Shown piece after piece: positions 16,475-25,816 of a stretch of 64,000 nt of DNA; position 1 is the stretch's first letter; each line of letters starts with the position of its first letter. The DNA lies in contig BMUD01000025.1 of the NCBI GenBank assembly GCA_014650015.1, positions 1 to 64,000 of the forward strand, in the 5' to 3' direction. The notes beneath the pieces are model-generated. The model worked only from the letters and a program-made list of their open reading frames with translations. It did not search any database and had not been told where the DNA came from. A program made the position numbers and the translations under genes. Source of the stretch: Streptomyces griseoloalbus (GTDB lineage Bacteria; Actinomycetota; Actinomycetes; Streptomycetales; Streptomycetaceae).

Positions 16475-17884
16475 ATGGCTGCCCGTACCAAGACCACCAA
16501 GGACCGCCCGTCCTACCGCTGCACCGAGTGCGGCTGGCAGACGGCCAAGTGGCTCGGCCGCTGCCCCGAGTGCCAGGCCTGGGGGACGGTCGAGGAGTAC
16601 GGCGCGCCCGCGGTCCGTACGACGGCACCCGGGCGGGTCACCACCTCCGCCCTGCCCATCGGCCAGGTCGACGGCCGCCAGGCCACCGCCCGCTCCACCG
16701 GGGTGCCCGAGCTGGACCGGGTGCTCGGCGGCGGACTGGTGCCCGGCGCGGTGGTGCTGGTCGCGGGCGAGCCGGGCGTGGGCAAGTCCACGCTGCTGCT
16801 CGACGTGGCCGCCAAGTCGGCCAGCGAGGAGCACCGCACGCTCTACGTCACCGGGGAGGAGTCGGCGAGTCAGGTCCGGCTGCGCGCCGACCGCATCCAC
16901 GCCATCGACGACCACCTGTACCTCGCCGCCGAGACGGATCTGTCCGCCGTGCTCGGCCACTTGGACGCGGTCAAGCCGTCCCTTCTGATCATGGACTCGG
17001 TGCAGACGGTGGCGTCCCCGGAGATCGACGGTGCCCCGGGCGGCATGGCCCAGGTCCGCGAGGTGGCCGGCGCGCTGATCCGGGCGTCCAAGGAGCGCGG
17101 GATGTCGACCCTCCTCGTGGGCCATGTCACCAAGGACGGCGCGATCGCCGGGCCGCGCCTGCTGGAGCACCTGGTGGACGTGGTCCTGCACTTCGAGGGC
17201 GACCGGCACGCCCGCCTGCGTCTGGTGCGCGGCGTCAAGAACCGCTACGGCACGACGGACGAGGTCGGCTGCTTCGAACTGCACGACGAGGGCATCATCG
17301 GCCTCGCCGACCCCAGCGGGCTGTTCCTGACCCGCCGCGCCGAGCCGGTGCCGGGGACCTGTCTGACGGTGACCCTGGAGGGCCGCCGCCCCCTGGTCGC
17401 CGAAGTGCAGGCGCTCACGGTCGACTCGCAGATCCCCTCCCCCCGGCGCACCACCTCCGGTCTGGAGACGTCGCGCGTCTCGATGATGCTGGCGGTGCTG
17501 GAACAGCGCGGCCGCATCAGCGCTTTGGGTAAACGGGACATTTACTCCGCGACGGTCGGCGGGGTGAAGCTGTCCGAACCGGCCGCGGACCTGGCCGTCG
17601 CGCTCGCGCTGGCCTCGGCGGCGAGCGATACGCCGCTGCCCAAGAACCTGGTCGCGATCGGCGAGGTCGGCCTCGCCGGCGAGGTGAGACGGGTCACGGG
17701 CGTGCAGCGCAGGCTCGCCGAGGCGCACCGCCTGGGCTTCACACACGCGCTGGTACCGGGCGATCCGGGCAAGGTCCCGGCGGGCATGAAGGTCCTGGAA
17801 GTGGCGGACATAGGCGACGCGCTGCGGGTCCTTCCGCGCTCCCGTCGCCGAGAGGCCCCACGGGAGGAGGAGGACCGCCGGTAG
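16475..17884 (+). CDS. radA: DNA repair protein RadA
   Basis: A 469-residue RecA-like branch-migration helicase. It has the zinc finger CTECGWQ...CPEC (Cys 16, 19, 30, 33), Walker [10 protein letters not shown] (98-106), the RadA motif KNRYG (255-259) and a Lon-like C-terminal domain ([18 protein letters not shown]). I start at the ATG 16475 because the zinc finger follows normally and TACCTT lies 6 bases upstream; longer frames are not conserved. It is followed by disA on the same strand, 68 bases apart. The radA-disA pairing is widespread, and RadA is known to restrain DisA in Bacillus. Confidence 0.97.
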   Translation: MAARTKTTKDRPSYRCTECGWQTAKWLGRCPECQAWGTVEEYGAPAVRTTAPGRVTTSALPIGQVDGRQATARSTGVPELDRVLGGGLVPGAVVLVAGEPGVGKSTLLLDVAAKSASEEHRTLYVTGEESASQVRLRADRIHAIDDHLYLAAETDLSAVLGHLDAVKPSLLIMDSVQTVASPEIDGAPGGMAQVREVAGALIRASKERGMSTLLVGHVTKDGAIAGPRLLEHLVDVVLHFEGDRHARLRLVRGVKNRYGTTDEVGCFELHDEGIIGLADPSGLFLTRRAEPVPGTCLTVTLEGRRPLVAEVQALTVDSQIPSPRRTTSGLETSRVSMMLAVLEQRGRISALGKRDIYSATVGGVKLSEPAADLAVALALASAASDTPLPKNLVAIGEVGLAGEVRRVTGVQRRLAEAHRLGFTHALVPGDPGKVPAGMKVLEVADIGDALRVLPRSRRREAPREEEDRR

Positions 17885-17952
17885 ACTTTGCCCAGGTCTC
17901 GCCCGTCCGTACGAACCGCGGGGGCCCCAGAACCTGCGACCGGAGGAGTGCA

Positions 17953-19077
17953 GTGGCAGCCAACGACCGGGCAGGAGCTCCCGGAAAGTCCGGTGGGAGT
18001 GCCGGTTCCGATGGCCTGATGCGCGCCTCGCTGAGCGCCGTGGCACCCGGCACCGCCCTGCGTGACGGCCTGGAGCGCGTGCTCCGCGGCAACACCGGCG
18101 GCCTCATCGTGCTCGGTTCCGACAAGACCGTCGAGGCGCTGTGCAGCGGCGGCTTCGTGCTGGACGTCGAGTTCACCGCGACCCGGCTGCGGGAGCTGTG
18201 CAAGCTGGACGGCGGCATCGTGCTGTCGTCCGACCTGTCCAAGATCCTGCGCGCGGGCGTCCAGCTGGTGCCGGACCCGACCATCCCCACCGAGGAGACC
18301 GGCACCCGGCACCGCACCGCCGACCGGGTCTCCAAGCAGGTCGGCTTCCCGGTCGTCTCGGTCTCCCAGTCGATGCGCCTGATCGCCCTCTACGTCGACG
18401 GCAACCGCCGGGTCCTGGAGGACTCGGCGGCGATCCTGTCCCGCGCCAACCAGGCACTCGCCACGCTGGAGCGCTACAAGCTCCGCCTCGACGAGGTCGC
18501 GGGCACGCTGTCGGCGCTGGAGATCGAGGACCTGGTGACCGTCCGGGACGTCTCGGCGGTCGCACAGCGGCTGGAGATGGTACGCCGCATCGCCACCGAA
18601 ATCGCCGAATACGTGGTCGAACTGGGCACCGACGGCCGTCTCCTCGCCCTCCAGCTGGACGAGTTGATCGCGGGCGTGGAACCGGAACGCGAGCTGGTCG
18701 TCCGGGACTACGTCCCCGAGCCCACCGCCAAGCGTTCCCGCACGGTGGACGAGGCCCTGCACGAGCTGGACGCGCTCACCCACGCGGAGCTGCTGGAGCT
18801 GCCGACCGTGGCCCGCGCCCTCGGCTACACGGGCTCCCCGGAGACCCTGGACTCGGCGGTGTCCCCGCGCGGGTTCCGGCTGCTGGCCAAGGTGCCGAGG
18901 CTGCCGGGCGCGATCATCGACCGTCTGGTGGACCATTTCGGCGGACTGCAGAAGCTGCTCGCCGCCAGCGTGGACGATCTGCAGACCGTGGACGGCGTCG
19001 GCGAGGCGCGGGCCCGCAGCGTCCGCGAGGGCCTGTCACGGCTGGCGGAGAGCTCGATCCTCGAACGGTACGTCTGA
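17953..19077 (+). CDS. disA: DNA integrity scanning protein, diadenylate cyclase
   Basis: A 374-residue enzyme making cyclic di-AMP from two ATP. The N-terminal DAC domain has LDGGIVLS (about 85-92), where DGA is the usual motif, and GTRHRTADR (117-125) with the catalytic RHR. A helical linker follows, then a C-terminal helix-hairpin-helix DNA-binding domain ([20 protein letters not shown]). The GTG start has GGAGGAG 5 bases upstream. In Streptomyces c-di-AMP governs potassium balance and growth. No c-di-AMP riboswitch was recognised in this window. Confidence 0.97.
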   Translation: MAANDRAGAPGKSGGSAGSDGLMRASLSAVAPGTALRDGLERVLRGNTGGLIVLGSDKTVEALCSGGFVLDVEFTATRLRELCKLDGGIVLSSDLSKILRAGVQLVPDPTIPTEETGTRHRTADRVSKQVGFPVVSVSQSMRLIALYVDGNRRVLEDSAAILSRANQALATLERYKLRLDEVAGTLSALEIEDLVTVRDVSAVAQRLEMVRRIATEIAEYVVELGTDGRLLALQLDELIAGVEPERELVVRDYVPEPTAKRSRTVDEALHELDALTHAELLELPTVARALGYTGSPETLDSAVSPRGFRLLAKVPRLPGAIIDRLVDHFGGLQKLLAASVDDLQTVDGVGEARARSVREGLSRLAESSILERYV

Positions 19078-19141
19078 GACCCGACCGGCCGCCGGGCCCG
19101 GACCGGCCGGGACCGGGGCCGGTTCCGCGTCCGGCTCCGGC

Positions 19142-20008
19142 TCAGTCCCGCTCCAGCACGAAGGACGTCTGCACCTTCGCGAACCCCGGAGCCTTCGCCT
19201 CCACCAGGTAGGTCCCCGCACCGGCCGACCCCGCACCGGGCGTCGCGCACTGCGGCGCGCTCGGCTTGCGGTCCCACTTCGCGGTGTAGGTGATGCTGTC
19301 CTCGGCAGGTACCCGGAACATCAGGCTCCGTGCACCCTTCGGGCAGTCCTTCGACGCCCAGTACACGTCGTCGCTGTCGGCCTGAGTGATCGTCAACACC
19401 GCGCTGCCCGGGCCGAGATCGACCTTGCAGTCACTGCCGGAGATGTTCCGCGCGGTGAGCAGGAACGTGGGTGTCTGCCCGGGCTCGTAGGTGTTGCGGG
19501 CACTGCGCAGGCTGAACTTGACCGCGTCCGCGGTGCAGTTGGGCAGTGCGGACCCGGATCCGGCAGGCAGCGCGTCACCCGCGCCGACCCCTGCCGACGT
19601 ACCGCCCTCGGAGCCGCCGCCCGCGCCGCCCCCGGCACCGCCCGATCCGCCCGATCCGCCGGCGCCGCCGGTGTCCGCCGGGTCGCCGTTGGCCCCGTCG
19701 TCACCCGCCCCGGAACCCGCCCCGGACGACGGTCCGTCGGAACCGCCCGATCCGCCGTCCTCCGACTCGTCCCGCCCACCCGGCGCCTGACTGATCGCCG
19801 GTCCCGAACTCGACGGTCCCGGGGTGATGGACGGCGCGGGATTCTTGCCGTTGGCCCCGTTCTCACCGTCGTTGCCGCCCCCGCCGCCCGAGACGACCAC
19901 CCAGGTGATCAACAACGCCAACAGGGCCAGCACAGACAGCAGTACGGCCCTCCGTCGCCAGTAGATGGTGGAGGGAAGCGGCCCGACCGGATTGCGCAGA
20001 GATCCCAC
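19142..20008 (-). CDS. membrane-anchored secreted protein with Gly/Ser-rich linker
   Basis: A 288-residue protein: a short cytoplasmic start, a membrane helix (RAVLLSVLALLALLITWVV, about residues 21-39), then about 120 residues of Gly/Ser/Asp/Pro-rich linker with little complexity, then a compact extracytoplasmic domain of about 130 residues with four Cys (PNCTAD, SDCKVD, KDCPKG, PQCATP) likely in two disulfides. Segments such as YEPGQTPTFLLTARNISGSD suggest an immunoglobulin-like beta fold. The GTG at 20008 has TACAGT 7 bases upstream. I do not recognise a named function. It converges on disA. Confidence 0.82.
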   Translation of the reverse strand: MGSLRNPVGPLPSTIYWRRRAVLLSVLALLALLITWVVVSGGGGGNDGENGANGKNPAPSITPGPSSSGPAISQAPGGRDESEDGGSGGSDGPSSGAGSGAGDDGANGDPADTGGAGGSGGSGGAGGGAGGGSEGGTSAGVGAGDALPAGSGSALPNCTADAVKFSLRSARNTYEPGQTPTFLLTARNISGSDCKVDLGPGSAVLTITQADSDDVYWASKDCPKGARSLMFRVPAEDSITYTAKWDRKPSAPQCATPGAGSAGAGTYLVEAKAPGFAKVQTSFVLERD

Positions 20009-20183
20009 GGCGCAAACTGTACGAGAGATCGGAGCGTTCGCTTGTCCCACCCGCCGCTCCGAGCCACAACTTTTCCGGATCATCATCCCGGAAACCGCCC
20101 CGCCACCCCTGTCTTTCGTCAGGTACGGCACACGACGATCGCAGGGTGTGACCGTTCCGGCGCCTCGCCTACGGTCCGTGACC

Positions 20184-20840
20184 ATGGACTTCGTGGACAG
20201 CGGGCTCTACCGCGACATCACCGACTACGCGCACGACACCCCGACGTGGATACAGCACACGGCCGAGATCGGGACGGAGGCCGGACTGCTGGTCTTCGTC
20301 GCGCTGTTCGTGGCCGGCTGGTGGCGGGCACGGCGCGCCGACACCCGCGCGTTCGCGATCGCGGTCCTTGCACCTCTGGCCACGGCTGTGGCGTATGTGT
20401 GCAGTGAGGTACTCAAGTCCGGGGTGACGGAGGAACGGCCGTGCCGTGCGGTCGCCGGCGCGGCCCCGTCCCTCGCGGAGTGTCCACCGCACGGCGACTG
20501 GTCGTTCCCGAGCAACCACGCCACGATCGCGGGCGCCTCGGCCCTCGCCCTGGTCCTGGTCCGGCGTGCGCTCGTCCGGCTGACCGCCCCGCTGGCCCTG
20601 CTGACGGCCTTCTCCCGGGTGTTCGTCGGCGTGCACTACCCGCACGACGTGGCGGCGGGGCTGCTGCTCGGCGCGGTCCTCGCCTTCGCCGTCGTACGAC
20701 TGGGCACGCGCCCGGCGACGCGGCTCGCGACGGCACTGCGCGCCTCCTCGGCGCCCGCCGTGCGGTGGCTCACCGGACCGGGACCGGAACCCGTCGCCGG
20801 GCGGCCCGTACCGCCGTACGCCACGCTCCGGCGCCGTTGA
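20184..20840 (+). CDS. PAP2-family membrane phosphatase
   Basis: A 218-residue integral membrane lipid phosphatase (undecaprenyl-pyrophosphate or phosphatidate type). The three PAP2 motifs are present: KSGVTEERP, FPSNHAT (PSNH) and SRVFVGVHYPHD (SR-x5-H-x3-D). There are about five hydrophobic segments. The ATG at 20184 lies 8 bases after TACGGT. It stands alone, divergent from the secreted-protein gene. The substrate cannot be assigned. Confidence 0.92.
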   Translation: MDFVDSGLYRDITDYAHDTPTWIQHTAEIGTEAGLLVFVALFVAGWWRARRADTRAFAIAVLAPLATAVAYVCSEVLKSGVTEERPCRAVAGAAPSLAECPPHGDWSFPSNHATIAGASALALVLVRRALVRLTAPLALLTAFSRVFVGVHYPHDVAAGLLLGAVLAFAVVRLGTRPATRLATALRASSAPAVRWLTGPGPEPVAGRPVPPYATLRRR

Positions 20841-20905
20841 CCGCCGTGCCCACGCACCGGCGCCGAGGACCGCCTTACGCCACGCACCGGCGCCGTCGAG
20901 CGGGC

Positions 20906-21571
20906 TCAGGTCGCCACCAGGCCCGCCTCATGGGCGACGATCGCCGCCTGTACGCGATTGCGCACGCCGAGCCGGTCGAGGACCGCACTGACGTACGCCT
21001 TCACGGTGCCCTCGACGAGATGCAGCCGGGCGGCGATCTCCGGGTTGGACAGCCCGGCCCCGACCAGGGAGAGCACCTCGCGTTCGCGCGGGCTCAGCAC
21101 CGCCACGCGCGCGTGCGCCGCCGCCTCCCGGGCGAGCCGCCCGCCGCCGTCGGCTCCGCCCAGGCCCTCGATGACGTACCGGGCCACCTTGGGCGACAGG
21201 AAGGCCGCGCCGCCCGCCACCGCCCTTACACCCGCGATGAGTTCGTACGGGTCACCGGACTTGAGCAGGAAGCCGGTGGCGCCGCCGCCGAGGGCGCGGG
21301 CCACGTAGGCGCGTTCGGAGAAGGTGGTGAGCATGGCCACGGCCGTACCGGGGACGGTGCGGACGATCTCCTCGGCCGCCGCGAGCCCGTCCAGACGGGG
21401 CATGCGGATGTCGAGCAGCGCCACATCGGGGCGGTGCGCCTGTGCCAGCCCGACGGCCTCGCGCCCGTCGCCCGCCTCGGCGACGACCTCCGTCGCCCCA
21501 CTGCTCCCCAGGATGGCGCGCACCCCGGCGCGCACCATCGCCTCGTCGTCGGCCAGCAGGACCCTGATCAC
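20906..21571 (-). CDS. NarL/LuxR-family response regulator
   Basis: A 221-residue response regulator. The receiver has ADDEAM (7-12), phospho-Asp 54 in LLDIRMPRLDG, Thr about 82 and Lys in FLLKSGDP. The C-terminal LuxR helix-turn-helix reads LSPREREVLSLVGAGLSNPE and beyond. Its ATG overlaps the kinase stop in an ATGA (21571-21568), so the pair is translated together. Targets are unknown. Confidence 0.94.
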   Translation of the reverse strand: MIRVLLADDEAMVRAGVRAILGSSGATEVVAEAGDGREAVGLAQAHRPDVALLDIRMPRLDGLAAAEEIVRTVPGTAVAMLTTFSERAYVARALGGGATGFLLKSGDPYELIAGVRAVAGGAAFLSPKVARYVIEGLGGADGGGRLAREAAAHARVAVLSPREREVLSLVGAGLSNPEIAARLHLVEGTVKAYVSAVLDRLGVRNRVQAAIVAHEAGLVAT

Positions 21572-23148
21572 GGTGCGAACTCCTCCTCTTCGTCCCGCCC
21601 TTCGCCGGACAGGCCGACGCGCGGGATCACATCCTTGGCGGCCAGGCGGTCCTCGTCGTCGAAGCAGAGCCGGAAGTGGTCGACGGAGACGAAGAGCTCA
21701 CCGCTCGCGCGGTAGTAGCGGCAGCCGGTGCCCTCGGGCGACGCGGGCGCGCGCTCCGACGGCGGGTCCCGGACGTCCCGGTCCGGCAGCACCCGCGCGA
21801 CCTCGCCGGCCGGCGTGCCCAGGCGCAGTCCCGCGTACGCGGCGGGCTCCAGCACCGAGTGCGTCTCGGTGTACGCGTACCAGCCGAGGCCCGAACCGAC
21901 CAGGACCACCCCCGCGCAGGCGGCGGCGCCGAGACCGGCGGCGACCCGGCGGCGGGCGTGGGTGAAGGGCGCGGACGGCGTGTCCGGCGGCCGGGCGGCC
22001 GCTGCCTCCCGGGCCGGGACGTACGCCCGGACCCGGTACCCGTCGGCGTGCGGGCCCGCCTCGAAAGTACCGCCGACCGCGGTGACGGCGGCCCGCAGCC
22101 CGAGCAGGCCGGAACCGCCTCCGGGGGGCGGGGAACTCCGCACGGCGGGCCGTCCGTTGGTGACGGTGACGGTCGCTCCCCGTTGGTCGTCCCCCGTCAC
22201 CGCCACGACGACGGGTGCGCCCGGTGCGTGCCGCGCCGCGTTGGTCAGCGCCTCCCTGGTCACCCGGTGCAGCAGCCGCCCGGCGACCCCGCCGGGTTCC
22301 ACGGTCGCGTTCCGACCGGGCTCCCAGCGCACCGGCAGCCCCGACTCGGCGGCGCGGGCGACGAGTTGTGCGACGTTCTCGCCGGCCGGGGCGAGCGGCA
22401 CGGACTCGTCGTCGTCCTCCCGCAGGACGCCGATGATGCGGTGCAGCCGGTCCGTGGCGTCGGCCGCCGCCGCGCGCAGGTCGGCCGCGGCGGCCCGGTG
22501 GTGGCCCGGGAGGTCGGGGGCGACCTGGAGGGCGCCCGCGCGCAGGGCGATCAGGCTCAGCTCGTGGCCCAGCGAGTCGTGCATGTCCTGGGCGATCCTG
22601 GCCCGCTCGCGCAGCCGGGCGCGTTCCTCGGTGAGCCGCTGTTCCTCCTCCAGGCGGGCCGCCCGCAGCCAGCCCGCCGCGGTGAGCTCGCGGCTCTGCC
22701 GCCAGTAGCGTCCGCCGAGCCAGGGCAGGACACAGCCGAAGAGGAGGGTGCCGGTCAGCACCAGCCACTCGGGGGCCGGGTCGACGCCGGCGACCGCGAT
22801 CCGCGCGGTGCCGGCACAGCCGACGGCGGCGAAGCACAGCGCCGCCGGGACGGTGCGGTCCGCCCGCAACCCGAGCAGCAGCGCGAACACGCCGAGCGCC
22901 GGGCCGTAGGACACGCTGAACAGCGCCGGGGTGGCGGCGAGGCTCAGTGCGGCAGTCAGCCCGAAGGCCGCCAGGGGCTGCCGCCGGGACACGGCCGTGG
23001 CGGCGGCGAGCAGCCCCACTCCGGCCGCCTGCTGCCAGAGGGCCCGCGGCTCGTTCAGCCCGAGCCGGTCCGCGGTGAGCGCCGGCCCGGCGAGGGCCGC
23101 CCAGAGCAGGCAGCCCCTGCCGAGCGCGGCGAGGCGAGCACGTTCCAT
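21568..23148 (-). CDS. NarL-type sensor histidine kinase with extra extracytoplasmic tail
   Basis: A 526-residue HisKA_3-type kinase. About five membrane helices in residues 10-145 are followed by the phosphoacceptor region IAQDMHDSLGHELS (His190) and an ATPase domain with TREALTNAARHAP and GSGLLGLR. Unusually, after the catalytic domain there is another membrane helix (about 403-424) and a roughly 100-residue outer domain with two Cys (GCRYYRAS, RLCFDDED), so sensing may occur at the C-terminus. The ATG lies 7 bases after TAGCGT. It is divergent from mutY. Confidence 0.92.
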   Translation of the reverse strand: MERARLAALGRGCLLWAALAGPALTADRLGLNEPRALWQQAAGVGLLAAATAVSRRQPLAAFGLTAALSLAATPALFSVSYGPALGVFALLLGLRADRTVPAALCFAAVGCAGTARIAVAGVDPAPEWLVLTGTLLFGCVLPWLGGRYWRQSRELTAAGWLRAARLEEEQRLTEERARLRERARIAQDMHDSLGHELSLIALRAGALQVAPDLPGHHRAAAADLRAAAADATDRLHRIIGVLREDDDESVPLAPAGENVAQLVARAAESGLPVRWEPGRNATVEPGGVAGRLLHRVTREALTNAARHAPGAPVVVAVTGDDQRGATVTVTNGRPAVRSSPPPGGGSGLLGLRAAVTAVGGTFEAGPHADGYRVRAYVPAREAAAARPPDTPSAPFTHARRRVAAGLGAAACAGVVLVGSGLGWYAYTETHSVLEPAAYAGLRLGTPAGEVARVLPDRDVRDPPSERAPASPEGTGCRYYRASGELFVSVDHFRLCFDDEDRLAAKDVIPRVGLSGEGRDEEEEFAP

Positions 23149-23294
23149 GCCCTCGACGCTACAAGCGGACGTCCGGGCGGCACTGCTGCCGATCGTCAGG
23201 TGCCCGTCATCCCCCGGGATGCTTCCTGTTCCCCCGTCCTCCGCCGTGGCGGTCCCCCCGCAGGCGGGGCCCGGCGTGGCAGGATCGACGGGTC

Positions 23295-24230
23295 ATGACT
23301 GCTCCCACGAAGCCCCCGTACGGCAACGCCGCCGATTCCGCGTCCGAGCGTGCTCCCGGTGAGCCGCTGCACTCCCCCGTCATCGACTGGTTCGACGAGC
23401 ACGCCCGGGACCTGCCGTGGCGGCGCCCGGAAGCCGGTGCGTGGGGGGTGATGGTCAGTGAGTTCATGCTCCAGCAGACCCCGGTGAACCGGGTGCTGCC
23501 CGTCTACGAGCAGTGGCTGGCCCGCTGGCCGCGCCCCGCCGACCTCGCCGCGGAGGCGCCCGGTGAGGCCGTCCGCGCCTGGGGCCGGCTCGGCTACCCG
23601 CGCCGCGCGCTCCGTCTGCACGGCGCCGCCGTCGCCATAACGGAGCGGCACGGCGGCGACGTACCGGCCGACCACGCCCAGCTGCTGGCGCTGCCCGGCA
23701 TCGGCGAGTACACGGCGGCGGCCGTGGCGTCGTTCGCGTACGGGCAGCGGCACGCGGTGCTGGACACCAATGTCCGCCGGGTGTTCGCCCGCGCGGTCAC
23801 CGGCGTGCAGTACCCGCCGAACGCCACCACCGCCGCCGAACGGCGGCTCGCCCGTGCGCTGCTGCCCGAGGACACGTCGACCGCCGCGCGGTGGGCCGCC
23901 GCCTCCATGGAGCTGGGTGCGCTGGTGTGCACGGCGAAGAACGAGTCGTGCCACCGCTGTCCGATCGCCGCGCAGTGTGCCTGGCGGCTGGCGGGCAAGC
24001 CGGCCCACGAGGGTCCGCCGCGCCGCGGCCAGACCTACGCGGGCACGGACCGTCAGGTCCGCGGGCGGCTGCTGGCCGTACTGCGGGAGGCGCACGGGCC
24101 GGTGCCGCAGACCGCGCTGGACCGGGTGTGGCACGAACCGGTGCAGCGCGCCCGCGCCCTGGACGGTCTGGTGGCCGACGGGCTGGTGGAACCGCTGCCC
24201 GGCGGCCTGTACCGGCTGCCGCTGACCTGA
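23295..24230 (+). CDS. mutY: A/G-specific adenine DNA glycosylase
   Basis: A 311-residue base-excision repair enzyme removing adenine mispaired with 8-oxoguanine. Catalytic Glu56 sits in SEFMLQQT, the helix-hairpin-helix is LPGIGEYTA (133-141), catalytic Asp157 is in VLDTNVRRV, and the 4Fe-4S cluster ligands are C212-x6-C219-x2-C222-x5-C228. The C-terminal NUDIX-like 8-oxoG recognition domain is very short or absent, as is common in actinobacteria. It starts with ATG at 23295. Confidence 0.95.
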   Translation: MTAPTKPPYGNAADSASERAPGEPLHSPVIDWFDEHARDLPWRRPEAGAWGVMVSEFMLQQTPVNRVLPVYEQWLARWPRPADLAAEAPGEAVRAWGRLGYPRRALRLHGAAVAITERHGGDVPADHAQLLALPGIGEYTAAAVASFAYGQRHAVLDTNVRRVFARAVTGVQYPPNATTAAERRLARALLPEDTSTAARWAAASMELGALVCTAKNESCHRCPIAAQCAWRLAGKPAHEGPPRRGQTYAGTDRQVRGRLLAVLREAHGPVPQTALDRVWHEPVQRARALDGLVADGLVEPLPGGLYRLPLT

Positions 24231-24354
24231 CGCACGGCCGGCCCCACGCTCCCGGGCCTCGGCCGCGAACGGTCGAATCACCCCACAGTCCCGCCAATCG
24301 GTCCTCCGCGGCCCCCCGTTCCTCCGTCCGTTACACAACCGACGGACAGCCGAG

Positions 24355-24405
24355 GGCTGGCCGCAGGCTGCTTCGGACAGTGCCGTGACAACGCCTCCGT
24401 ACCTT
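24355..24405 (+). promoter_or_regulatory. sigE promoter with candidate CseB direct repeats
   Basis: A TACCTT box (24400-24405) lies about 100 bases before sigE. Upstream, GGCTG occurs twice 11 bases apart (24355-24359 and 24366-24370), the spacing typical of OmpR-family response regulators. There is no good -35, as expected for an activated promoter. In S. coelicolor sigE transcription depends on CseB, but the box itself is my inference. A 6-bp inverted repeat (24323-24328 with 24341-24346) lies just before. Confidence 0.5.
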
Positions 24406-24504
24406 CGATCGCGTACCCACCGAGGGCACGACGACCACGGACCACAGGCAGGGCGATCCGGCCCGCGAGGGCGCGCCGGAACGGGGAGCGGGAGGCGGTT
24501 CACC

Positions 24505-25056
24505 ATGGCGCAGGACATGGCGCAGGGCGAGGTGCTCGAGTTCGAGGAGTACGTCCGCACCCGGCAGGACGCGCTGCTGCGCAGCGCCCGCCGTCTGGTC
24601 CCGGACCCCGTGGACGCGCAGGACCTGCTGCAGACCGCGCTCGTCCGGACGTACGGCCGCTGGGAGACCATCGAGGACAAGCGGCTGGCCGACGCCTATC
24701 TGCGCCGGGTCATGATCAATACGCGGACGGAGTGGTGGCGGGCCCGCAAGCTGGAGGAGGTGCCCACCGAGCAGCTCCCGGACGCCTGCGTGGACGACTC
24801 CACCGAGCAGCACGCGGACCGCGCCCTGCTGATGGACGTGCTGAAGGTGCTCGCCCCGAAGCAGCGCAGTGTCGTGGTGCTGCGACACTGGGAGCAGATG
24901 TCCACGGAGGAGACGGCCGCCGCCCTCGGTATGTCGGCCGGAACGGTCAAGAGCACGCTGCACCGGGCGCTCGCCCGGCTCCGCGAGGAGCTTCAGGCGC
25001 GCGATCTGGACGCACGCGCGCTGGAGCGTGAGGAGCGGGAGCGTTGCGCGGCCTGA
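24505..25056 (+). CDS. sigE: ECF sigma factor SigE (cell-envelope stress)
   Basis: A 183-residue ECF sigma factor. Region 2 (FEEYVRTRQDALLRSARRLV, then DAQDLLQTALVRTYGRW) and region 4 (LAPKQRSVVVLRHWEQMSTE, then LGMSAGTVKSTLHRALARL) are complete. It matches, from memory, S. coelicolor SigE almost throughout. The first ATG (24505) has GGGAGG 10 bases upstream; an in-frame ATG four codons on is also possible. It is the first gene of sigE-cseA-cseB-cseC. There is no anti-sigma factor: activity is set by transcription through CseBC in response to cell-wall damage. Confidence 0.97.
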   Translation: MAQDMAQGEVLEFEEYVRTRQDALLRSARRLVPDPVDAQDLLQTALVRTYGRWETIEDKRLADAYLRRVMINTRTEWWRARKLEEVPTEQLPDACVDDSTEQHADRALLMDVLKVLAPKQRSVVVLRHWEQMSTEETAAALGMSAGTVKSTLHRALARLREELQARDLDARALEREERERCAA

Positions 25057-25694
25057 CCGGCGCGGGGCCCGCACGGGCCCGCACCACCGCCCGGGCGGTG
25101 ATGACGGCGGCGGCCGTGCTCGCCGCCGTCGTGCTGTTCGTCGCCGGCTGCGGCACGGGCGGCACCGGGACGCGGGACGAGGGGCCGGCGCACGCGGACT
25201 CGGTGGCGAGCCCCGCCGCGCCGTCGGTTTCGCCCTCGCGGCCGCCCGACCGGGTGGACGCGGTCCGGCTGGTCAAGGCGGACCCGGAGGTCTCGGCGGA
25301 GGTCAAGCGGGAGCTCAAGCCGTGCGTCGCCGACGAGTACCCGGTCGACGTGAGTTACGGCAGCCTCACCCAGGGGTCCGTCGACGACGTCGTCGTCAAC
25401 GTGCTGACCTGCGGGGACGCGGTGGGTATCGGCTCGTATGTGTACCGCGACCAGGGCGGTGCCTACGTGAACGTGTTCACGGCCGAGGAGCCCCCGGTGT
25501 ACGCGGAGATCGACCGCGGGGACCTCGTGGTGACCAAGCAGGTGTACGACCGGGGCGACCCGGTGTCGAGTCCGTCCGGCGAGAACGTGATCACGTACCG
25601 CTGGGCCGCCGGCCGGTTCGCCGAGAAGTACCGCACGCACAACGACTACGGGCAGGTGGCCGGCGCGGAGCCGGCGCCGATGCCCGACAGCTGA
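25044..25694 (+). CDS. cseA: lipoprotein CseA, modulator of the SigE response
   Basis: A 216-residue lipoprotein starting at TTG 25044, overlapping the end of sigE by 13 bases, with GAGGAG 8 bases upstream. The signal peptide contains VMTAAAVLAAVVLFVAGC with the lipobox VAGC (Cys about 34). The mature part has few recognisable features. In S. coelicolor CseA is an outward-facing lipoprotein that dampens CseBC signalling, and position and topology agree. The start is TTG, so automatic calls may miss or shorten it. Confidence 0.92.
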   Translation: MRGLTGAGPARARTTARAVMTAAAVLAAVVLFVAGCGTGGTGTRDEGPAHADSVASPAAPSVSPSRPPDRVDAVRLVKADPEVSAEVKRELKPCVADEYPVDVSYGSLTQGSVDDVVVNVLTCGDAVGIGSYVYRDQGGAYVNVFTAEEPPVYAEIDRGDLVVTKQVYDRGDPVSSPSGENVITYRWAAGRFAEKYRTHNDYGQVAGAEPAPMPDS

Positions 25695-25816
25695 GACATG
25701 GCTCACAGCCTGAACCGGCGGGAGCACCTCGGCCGATGAACGGGTGTGAACCCACCGCACGGTCCACGCGTCCGTCTGATGGACCGAGAGAACACGAGGA
25801 CGGAGAGAGCACCGGG

